From an uncultured Anaerolineae bacterium (GTDB taxonomy: Bacteria; Chloroflexota; Anaerolineae; Anaerolineales; Villigracilaceae), in assembly GCA_903854805.1 (NCBI GenBank), contig CAINXK010000248.1:1-11905 (forward strand): a DNA stretch of 11,905 nt. Direction: 5' to 3'. Under the pieces are notes generated by a model, which was not told the origin of the DNA, searched no databases, and was given only the letters and a program-made list of their open reading frames with translations. How positions within the stretch are numbered: the first letter of the stretch is position 1; every line of letters starts with the position of its first letter. The translations under genes and the position numbers were made by a program. Of this stretch, positions 1 through 5,917 are shown piece by piece.

Positions 1-886
1 CGGCCAGACCTGCCGCCGAGGCTGGCTCGACCCAGATGCCTTCCAGTCTGGCGAGTAATCTTTGCATGGCTATGATTTCATCATCACTGACCGCGATGAT
101 CCTGCCCTTGGATTGGTCTGCGGCTTCAAGAGCTTGTTCGCCTCGCGCGGGTTTACCAATCCGGATGGCGGTAGCCACGGTTTCAGGGTTTTCAACCGGG
201 TAGCCGAGCACCAGGGGCGCTGCCCCGGCGGCCTGTACTCCCAGGATCTGTGGTAAGCCGGTGGCGTGCAGGCTGTCATATTGTTTGAAGCCTGCCCAGT
301 AAGCGGTGATGTTCCCGGCATTGCCGACTGGCAGGCACAGCCAGTCCGGCGCGTGTTCCAGCACATCGCAAATTTCAAAAGCCCCGGTCTTTTGGCCTTC
401 AATCCGGTAAGGGTTGATGGAATTGACCAGGCAGATGGGGTGTTTATCTGAAATTTTCACAACCATGGTCAGTGCATCGTCAAATGAGCCATCGATCTGA
501 ATGACCTGGGCGCCATATGCAATTGCCCCGGCCAGTTTTCCGGCAGCCACCTTTCCTTGAGGGATCAAGACGATTGATTTAAGGCCGGCGCGCGATGCGT
601 AGGCAGCGGCGGAAGCTGCGGTGTTGCCAGTGCTGGCACAGATGACGGTTTTCGCGCCGCGCCCGAGCGCCTCACTGACGGCGGCGGTCATGCCGCGATC
701 TTTGAAGGAACCGGTAGGGTTTAGCCCCTCGTATTTGACATAAAGCTCAAAGTCGCCGCCCAGGTGGCCCGACAATTTTTCAGCCGGTATTAAAGGTGTG
801 TTGCCCTCCAGCAAGCTGACGGGTTGGGTATGTGCAGGCAGGCTGAGTAGCGCGCCATATTTATCCAGAAGTCCACGGTAGGGCAT
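1..886 (-). CDS. thrC: threonine synthase, 5' part (truncated by window edge)
   Basis: Threonine synthase converts O-phosphohomoserine to threonine and phosphate with pyridoxal phosphate (PLP), the last step of threonine biosynthesis, in the cytoplasm. Reading the minus strand from the ATG at 886-884 gives about 295 open codons to the window edge, so the C-terminal part (probably some 50 or more residues) is missing. Visible fold-type II PLP motifs are: the substrate-side EGNTPL at about residues 27-32; the PLP lysine in GSFKDRGM (K62); the [13 protein letters not shown] helix; and the phosphate-binding glycine loop PVGNAGN. These together fit ThrC better than cysteine synthase or threonine dehydratase. 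The start is supported by an AAGGA Shine-Dalgarno (plus-strand TCCTT, 896-900) nine bases upstream. The gene is divergent from the phosphatase gene at 1049. No T-box or other leader structure was recognised in the 162-bp divergent gap. Confidence 0.93.
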   Translation of the reverse strand, partial: MPYRGLLDKYGALLSLPAHTQPVSLLEGNTPLIPAEKLSGHLGGDFELYVKYEGLNPTGSFKDRGMTAAVSEALGRGAKTVICASTGNTAASAAAYASRAGLKSIVLIPQGKVAAGKLAGAIAYGAQVIQIDGSFDDALTMVVKISDKHPICLVNSINPYRIEGQKTGAFEICDVLEHAPDWLCLPVGNAGNITAYWAGFKQYDSLHATGLPQILGVQAAGAAPLVLGYPVENPETVATAIRIGKPARGEQALEAADQSKGRIIAVSDDEIIAMQRLLARLEGIWVEPASAAGLA

Positions 887-1048
887 AGGCTTGAATCCTT
901 TGGGAAAATTTTGCCCCGTCCATAACCGGGATGATCCTGGCAGTGACTGAGACTTCCCAAAGTTTAACACAAAAAAGGTGGGGAAGCTGATCGAGCACTT
1001 GATCAAATTGATTAACAGGCTGGAATTCTACCGTGATAATATTGACGT

Positions 1049-1492
1049 ATGGAATTTTCCCAAATCACAAATGACCTGTTTATTGGAACCACTCCTGTCG
1101 CACAGGATTATGACTATTTGCGTGAATTGGGGGTGCGGCTGGTGATCAATATGCGCTTTGCGCGCGGACCACACCCGGATGTTCATCCGGATGCACTTAG
1201 TTTTCTCTGGCTGCGTTCAATTGATAGCCCGATTTTCCTGATCTCGCTCCGTAAATTATTGACAGGCACACACCTGGCGCTGGACACTATTCACGCTGGC
1301 GGAAAAGTCTATTCCCACTGTGCAAGGGGGCGTCACCGCAGTGTGGCCATGGGCGCCGCGATTTTAATTGCGCAGGGGTATTCGCCTGAATCAGCTATGG
1401 ATTTGATCAAAAAACAACGCCCAATCTCCGATCCTGGCATGTTTTACATCCGGCGGAGGATTTTGCAGTTTGCAAAAATATGGGGAAAGTAA
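1049..1492 (+). CDS. dual-specificity / protein-tyrosine-phosphatase-like protein
   Basis: This 147-residue protein carries the cysteine-phosphatase signature HCxxGxxRS: His90-Cys91-Ala-Arg-Gly-Arg-His-Arg97-Ser98, where Cys91 is the nucleophile and Arg97 binds phosphate. The N-terminal ITNDLFIGTTP and the LRELGVRLVINMR strand-helix match the start of compact dual-specificity phosphatase domains. Asp59 in the RSIDSP segment is the best candidate general acid. There is no signal peptide or membrane segment, so it should be cytosolic and dephosphorylates a protein or a small phosphorylated compound; the substrate cannot be read from the sequence. No Shine-Dalgarno is visible before the ATG, and a GATAAT box lies at 1035-1040, so translation may be leaderless. 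Its TAA (1490-1492) precedes the possible GTG start of the next gene by one base, which suggests co-transcription with that membrane protein. Confidence 0.85.
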   Translation: MEFSQITNDLFIGTTPVAQDYDYLRELGVRLVINMRFARGPHPDVHPDALSFLWLRSIDSPIFLISLRKLLTGTHLALDTIHAGGKVYSHCARGRHRSVAMGAAILIAQGYSPESAMDLIKKQRPISDPGMFYIRRRILQFAKIWGK

Positions 1493-1505
1493 GGTGATAT
1501 TCAAA

Positions 1506-4160
1506 ATGCGCAGTTTTTTTCAGAGCAAGCGTGTTGACTTATTCTTTTTGTTGGCCGGAATTCAGCTTTTGGTAGTCTCTTTTTTTATAGCTTTTGCCCC
1601 ATTGTTTGTACAGAGTGTCCCTGGTAATGTAACGTTTCAGCGTTTTAGAATCATAATCGTTGTTTTGGCTATCGTGCTAGCTGGGGCGGCTTTTACTGTG
1701 CTGGCATGGCTTCGATATAACCCCGAATTGCGAGAGTTTTTTGAGAAAGCCTTTCGATATTTTTGGATTCACCTTATCTTGATTCTTTTTCCAGTGGGGA
1801 TAGCAGGATTTCTTTCTCTTGACATTATCAGTGCAGATAAAATCTCTCAAATCTATGCTTTACTTCTCTGTTTATTGGTTATCTGCCTCGAATTCATCTT
1901 ATTTTTTTCAGGTGTTCACGAATTAAAAAATCGACCTGTACCTGGTACAGATAACAATCAAAAACGATTGGCCGCGGTTGGATGCGTGCTTGTATATGTA
2001 TTTCTATTGGTTCCGTCCAGACTCTACTCAAGCCTTGATGGAATACCTTTGGAAAATCCGCTTGAATTCATTCTTGCTGTACTAATCATCCCCCTATTGG
2101 TGGGTATTAACTGGCTTTTCTTTTCAAACCGGCGTGTTCTCATTATTATTGCTGTGATTCTTGGTTTGAAGCTGTTGGTCGCTGTTATTATTCCTGAGAG
2201 TGGGTTAAATGTTCGGTTATATGAGAATCCGCAGAATTTGGCGGCGGGAAAATGGGATAAAAATTATGCATCTATATTACATCCCACTGTAACCCAAATT
2301 ATGAAGTCACCATATGAAAACACCAGGCAGTTTCCATTTTCATTGCTAACACAGTCAACCCTTGACAATATTCTTGGCAATTTCCCGCCAATTGGCGTGA
2401 CGCTTCAAGGGAGAGGCGTACTGGAAAAGGGAGAGAAAATCTTATTCCTGGCCGAAGGGTTGCAAAAAGGCGAAGCTCATATTACCGATAACAATGATGG
2501 GCGTATCTACCCATTGCTGGTTTTGGATCATGTTGATTCGATGGATGAAATTGTTTTCCCTGATATTCCAGCCATTTCAGACTTTCAAATATCGGGTACT
2601 TTTGTTTTCCATAACACATACCGGTACACTCTCATCCCAGTTCTCGTGCGCCAAGATGGTACCCAGCTTGATTTATTTCAATCTAATCGAGTCTGGACAA
2701 CCAAGAGTTCTGTTCATTTATCTTCACAGGCTTTATTCATAGCAAAATGGCTGGTTTTTTGCGTCAACCTGTTCATGATTACACTACTCGGCGTAGGTTT
2801 GTCCCAAGGAATAATCAAACTTTATCAGAAAAATCGGATAACTATTACAGGTCTATTTATTTTTTCTAGCAGTTCAATGCTTTTCCTCATACCGAAAATT
2901 CTTGGAAAAGCTTTCAAAGTGACCACTCCGTATAAAGTGCTTTCCCTCGAAGTTATTATTCTTACGTTGCCAATTATTACATTTATCTTATTGGCGGGGG
3001 TTGCTGTGTTGCTTGAGCATAAATTCAACCCAGCTAAATTTGAATATCCAGAAATTAAGTATTTATTTTCAGTTGGATTTATTATTCTGATAACATTTAT
3101 GGTATTAAATATTCAATTATTGGGAGAAACTACTGTTTTTAGCCAAAATGATGATCCATTTGAATACCAAAATTTTGCGAGGAATATCTTCCTAAATAAT
3201 GACTTGTTATTATTAAGTAGCCCACCTCGGGCTTATAAAGTACTGTTTCCATATATAGTTGGCGCCTTACATTTTATATTCGGGCAATCATCAGCTGCCC
3301 AAATGTATATTAATGCGTGGTGTTGTGTGTTGAGCGGCATTGTTTTAATAAAGTTGCTCATCAAAGCAGGTTGTAGGCCTATCCTGGCTTATTGGGCAGC
3401 CTGGATATTTACCGTCATTATTTTCGGGTCGTTTTCTTTTTTATATTTTCAATTTGGTTTGATTGAGCCATTGGCTACCCTATTTCTATTACTGGTGTTT
3501 TGGTTTGCCCAGAATCGCCAGCCGGGTTGGTTGGTCGTCGCGGCTGTGGTTACTACTTTGTTACACTTAGAATATGTCGGTCCAGCAATTGCAGCACTCC
3601 TTCTATATTACAACCCGTTTGTTGGAACAGTTGACACTGTTTGGAAAAATGTGTTCGATTGGTTCGGCCAACACTGGAGGCGTTCCGTTCTTTATGCATT
3701 TGTTGTGATCCTTCCAAGTTTATCGGTCATAGCGTTCTATTTTTTCATGACCCCAAACTATATGTTAAATGCGCGTGACACGCGACAGAGTTCGATATAT
3801 TCAGTCATTGAAGGCTGGCAGCGGATTGTATCTGGTGGTAACTTGGAAGAACTCTATTCTAGTTTTACTTTATTTCCATTGTTAATGATCTTGACTACAT
3901 CGGTTCTTATATCAGGCACCCTGATCGGTCTTTTTGCGGGTGTATTTCGCCCGAGGTTTCTTCAAAACCTGGATTTGCGTTGGAGCATTATTCTCCTGAG
4001 TTTTTTTTCCGTGTATATTTTTGTCCGCCCTACTGGATATTCCCCACGTTTCAGCACACCCTTGTTGCCCATTGCCATAATTATCCTGATAACTATTATT
4101 GAACATGCAATCTGCCGGATTAAATCGAAAGTGGCTATCAGTAATCAAGAAACATGCTAA
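1506..4160 (+). CDS. large polytopic membrane protein, GT-C glycosyltransferase-like
   Basis: From the ATG at 1506 this is 884 residues with roughly 17-19 hydrophobic segments. Seven lie in the first 230 residues (about 12-34, 48-68, 88-106, 116-136, 156-170, 186-205, 210-229). A mostly polar, probably extracytoplasmic region follows (about 230-408), then a second membrane block to the C-terminus. The second block starts like a GT-C transferase: after the helix at about 519-540 comes a first loop with an acidic pair, Asp549-Asp550, in the NDDPFEYQNFARN context. Then come an aromatic-rich helix array and a late RPTGY..RF segment. GT-C enzymes move sugars from polyprenyl-phosphate donors to lipid, glycan or protein acceptors outside the membrane; that role here is inference, and no family name can be given safely. 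The ATG is preferred over GTG 1494 and TTG 1470 because AAGG lies at suitable distance upstream. The gene is clearly AT-richer than its neighbours, suggesting transfer. It probably shares a transcript with the phosphatase. Confidence 0.72.
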   Translation: MRSFFQSKRVDLFFLLAGIQLLVVSFFIAFAPLFVQSVPGNVTFQRFRIIIVVLAIVLAGAAFTVLAWLRYNPELREFFEKAFRYFWIHLILILFPVGIAGFLSLDIISADKISQIYALLLCLLVICLEFILFFSGVHELKNRPVPGTDNNQKRLAAVGCVLVYVFLLVPSRLYSSLDGIPLENPLEFILAVLIIPLLVGINWLFFSNRRVLIIIAVILGLKLLVAVIIPESGLNVRLYENPQNLAAGKWDKNYASILHPTVTQIMKSPYENTRQFPFSLLTQSTLDNILGNFPPIGVTLQGRGVLEKGEKILFLAEGLQKGEAHITDNNDGRIYPLLVLDHVDSMDEIVFPDIPAISDFQISGTFVFHNTYRYTLIPVLVRQDGTQLDLFQSNRVWTTKSSVHLSSQALFIAKWLVFCVNLFMITLLGVGLSQGIIKLYQKNRITITGLFIFSSSSMLFLIPKILGKAFKVTTPYKVLSLEVIILTLPIITFILLAGVAVLLEHKFNPAKFEYPEIKYLFSVGFIILITFMVLNIQLLGETTVFSQNDDPFEYQNFARNIFLNNDLLLLSSPPRAYKVLFPYIVGALHFIFGQSSAAQMYINAWCCVLSGIVLIKLLIKAGCRPILAYWAAWIFTVIIFGSFSFLYFQFGLIEPLATLFLLLVFWFAQNRQPGWLVVAAVVTTLLHLEYVGPAIAALLLYYNPFVGTVDTVWKNVFDWFGQHWRRSVLYAFVVILPSLSVIAFYFFMTPNYMLNARDTRQSSIYSVIEGWQRIVSGGNLEELYSSFTLFPLLMILTTSVLISGTLIGLFAGVFRPRFLQNLDLRWSIILLSFFSVYIFVRPTGYSPRFSTPLLPIAIIILITIIEHAICRIKSKVAISNQETC

Positions 4161-4589
4161 ATAGCATCAGATTCCCTTGTACTAGTGCTGTTCACCCGGA
4201 ATATAAAGTTTGAACAGGTAAGCGCACAGGCAAGGCCAGCGAGTCTGGGTGTGTAAAGGAACAACCTGCGCGTACTGAATTGACCCTGGAAATGGCATCC
4301 AGGCTAGTACTGGATCGCCTGGCCTAAATCTTTGATTGTCAGGTGTTCGATTTTATTGTGTTCATTTGTTCGACAGAGATATGCGCCAGAACCACCTGAT
4401 GAAAGGCGTCGCTGTAATCAGGCAGGTATGCTCTCATCTCTCCATATGCCGCTTTATCCGCAGGGCTTGGTCGTTCAAGAGTTAGGGCCGTCTGGGATAG
4501 AGCCCGCAGAGCGTAACATTTCGAGCGGTTTTCGATATACGGAATGTTGAGCTATTAGCGATGTATTATTTACCCAGTGAAGAAAAGAT
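4161..4589. other. non-coding or decayed gap between membrane gene and IS remnant
   Basis: I see no recognisable gene in these 429 bases. Open stretches exist on the plus strand (4332-4550 and 4214-4327) and on the minus strand (about 4588-4475), but none has a Shine-Dalgarno, a known motif or a convincing composition. A weak inverted repeat, TGTTCA (4187-4192) with TGAACA (4211-4216), could form a small hairpin just after the membrane gene, but it has no T-run. Several CCTGG/CCAGG copies cluster at about 4284-4324 and can pair with one another. The stretch may be debris of an older gene, since it adjoins an insertion sequence remnant. Confidence 0.5.
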
Positions 4590-4608
4590 TTATTAACTGA
4601 TGTCGCGC
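4590..4608 (+). repeat. left inverted terminal repeat of IS remnant
   Basis: This reads TTATTAACTGATGTCGCGC inward. The reverse complement of 5450-5468 is TTAATAACTGATGTTACGC, agreeing at 16 of 19 positions including the uninterrupted TAACTGATGT core. It lies about 30 bases before the transposase start at 4640, as expected for an IS left end. Confidence 0.7.
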
Positions 4609-4639
4609 ACAAGGCGCGAAATCAGAGTAAGATTCGTGC

Positions 4640-5446
4640 ATGAACAAACAACATTTGGAACTGTATACAGATTATTTGCTCAGCACATTTGGCTATGTAA
4701 CAGCAACTGGTCTTTCACGAATGGTTGAAGGACATGTTACTCAGGACTAAATCACACGCTTTCTGTCGGCAGAAGAACTCACATCAAAAGATTTATGGAT
4801 ACTCGTGAAACCGACAGTGCGCGAAGTGGAATAGGACGATGCTGTTCTGATTTTTGACGACACGATCCAAGAAAAACCGTATACCGATGAAAACGAAGTG
4901 ATGTGCTGGCTGGTTTTCATCGAAAGAAAACATGTGTTACATCAAAAAAGACTTGGTGAAAGATTTTATTTGCGCTCTCAAGAGTAATCGGCTGGCAGCC
5001 GTGAGCGAAGAAGATTATCAAGCCAATCGTTTCACTCCGATTGATGAATTGCCATGGCAAGAAGAGACGTTGTTTGTAGGCTGGCTCAAAGACGTGCCTT
5101 TTCCTATGAGCATTGTGCGCCAGATTTTTACGAATAAAGATGGCAGCACAGGAATCCTTTATCTTGCTTGCAGTGATACAACGGTGAAACGAGGACAAAT
5201 TCTAGCGACCTATCAAAAACGATGGCCGGTGGAAGTCTTCCATAAATCACTCAAACAAAATGCAGCCTTGGGTGAGGCACCTGTTCGCCGGGTCGTCACC
5301 CAAAATAGCTATGTCTTTGACGTTTTGTACGCCTTTTTCAAATTGGAGTGCCTGTCAATTAAGCGACAGCTCAATCATTTTGCTTTGGGGCGCAGTTATA
5401 CCTCAAAGTTATTCGTGTGGCTTTCGATGAGCTGCAAGCTCTCTAG
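4640..5446 (+). pseudogene. IS4-superfamily DDE transposase, multiply disrupted
   Basis: The original start is the ATG at 4640 (MNKQHLELYTDYLLSTFG...). Frame 1 is broken by TAA at 4748-4750 (codon 37, where relatives carry Gln, so CAA to TAA) and by TAG at 4832-4834 (codon 65). It then gives the first catalytic Asp in LIFDDTIQEK and stops matching after MCW (4901-4909). The match resumes in another frame with WFSSKENM at 4911, so the block between them, which in relatives carries the second catalytic Asp (MDSWFSS), is missing. The remainder runs through IRQIFTNKDGSTGILYL-like sequence to YQKRWPVEVFHKSLK, an exact Y-(2)-R-(3)-E-(6)-K signature with the catalytic Glu. A further frameshift near 5395-5402 moves the natural C-terminus (LKVIRVAFDELQAL) to a frame ending at TAG 5444-5446. 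The protein is certainly non-functional. Family assignment rests on motif recall, and IS4 versus IS701 is not settled. Confidence 0.85.
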
Positions 5447-5449
5447 GCT

Positions 5450-5468
5450 GCGTAACATCAGTTATTAA
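5450..5468 (-). repeat. right inverted terminal repeat of IS remnant
   Basis: This is the partner of the repeat at 4590-4608, matching 16 of 19 bases in inverted orientation. It begins four bases after the transposase's natural stop (5444-5446), a tight arrangement common in IS elements. Confidence 0.7.
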
Positions 5469-5816
5469 GCTCAAAAAGAACTCTGCCAAATCAGGTGTAG
5501 CTATGGCCAGAGGCAAACCGATCAGATCCTTAGGAGCGGCTTGTAGGAATTTTTGATGGATCATTGGTAAGTGGCTCGCGATACCAGGTATTCGTAGGCA
5601 AAGTAGATCCCGCTCGTATACGTATCTTAGCATATTGCGAACGAAGTAATTCTCAAATCATATTATTGCGATTTGTAACAGCTCACAGTTTTCAGCCGAA
5701 CGATACATCAACCTGAACAGCACCTCATACTCCGTTTTTGGCACGACTTTCTCAATCTTCCTGCTGCCAAAATCATACTCTACTTGTTTCAAAATAATCT
5801 GGCACAATTCCTGCAA
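5469..5816 (-). pseudogene. broken reading frame of unknown function, interrupted by the IS
   Basis: On the minus strand one frame is open from 5822 down to the IS right end except for a single TGA at 5660-5658. Upstream of the stop it reads LQELCQIILKQVEYDFG... with KTEYEVLFRLMYRSAENCELLQ. Downstream it continues FENYFVRNMLRYVYERDLLCL... to PDLAEFFLSL, then runs into the IS repeat. The composition is protein-like (amphipathic, charged, aromatic), but I recognise no family. A TAA at 5825-5823 closes the frame upstream, and only TTG (5816) is available as a start, without a clear Shine-Dalgarno, so the 5' end may also be lost. If the IS is removed with a four-base duplication, the frame continues for about seven more codons into 4592-4560 and ends at a TAA. 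That fits an insertion near the 3' end, but it is inference. It could instead be chance open sequence. Confidence 0.35.
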
Positions 5817-5860
5817 CTTGCTTTATCACCCAAAAGATAAAGGTTCTTTGGTGAATGTAA

Positions 5861-5908
5861 ATGAAAAAGCGCCATGGCAGAATAACTTTCGCCACAGCGC
5901 TTTTTCAT
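5861..5908 (-). terminator. intrinsic terminator after mutS2, probably bidirectional
   Basis: ATGAAAAAGCGC (5861-5872) is perfectly complemented by GCGCTTTTTCAT (5897-5908). An inner TGGC/GCCA pair (5875-5878 with 5891-5894) extends the stem past a two-base internal loop and closes a 12-base loop. It lies 9 bases beyond the mutS2 stop codon. The A-run and T-run on the two stem flanks mean it can act in both directions: on the minus strand it ends the pfkA to mutS2 transcript, and on the plus strand it would stop readthrough from the IS. Confidence 0.85.
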
Positions 5909-5917
5909 TTTTTATCT

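Larger units (their letters stand above)
4590..5468 (+). mobile_element. degenerate IS4/IS701-like insertion sequence remnant
   Basis: An element of about 0.87 kb is bounded by imperfect inverted repeats (4590-4608 and 5450-5468) and contains a broken DDE transposase gene on the plus strand. The exact outer boundary is uncertain. If the ends begin at CTGATGT, the element is 4597-5461, flanked by TTAA (4593-4596) and TTAT (5462-5465). That would be a nearly intact four-base target duplication of the YTAR type known for the IS701 family. The element is shorter than a normal relative because the middle of the transposase is deleted. It cannot transpose on its own, though the ends might still be recognised by a related transposase elsewhere in the genome. 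Confidence 0.75.

Noticed and set aside
887..1048. T-box or other amino-acid-responsive leader before thrC
   Set aside because: The gap is only 162 bases, with no T-box motif, no specifier stem and no terminator hairpin that I can find.
1470..1505. TTG start at 1470 for the membrane protein
   Set aside because: It overlaps the phosphatase 3' end and is a rare start codon, while ATG 1506 has AAGG at good spacing and begins just before the first membrane helix. GTG 1494 remains possible.
4332..4550. Plus-strand 72-residue open frame in the gap before the IS
   Set aside because: There is no ribosome site, no recognisable motif, and cysteine/arginine-rich chance-like composition.
4917..5198. 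Minus-strand 93-residue open frame inside the IS
   Set aside because: It is antisense to the clearly recognisable transposase C-terminal half.
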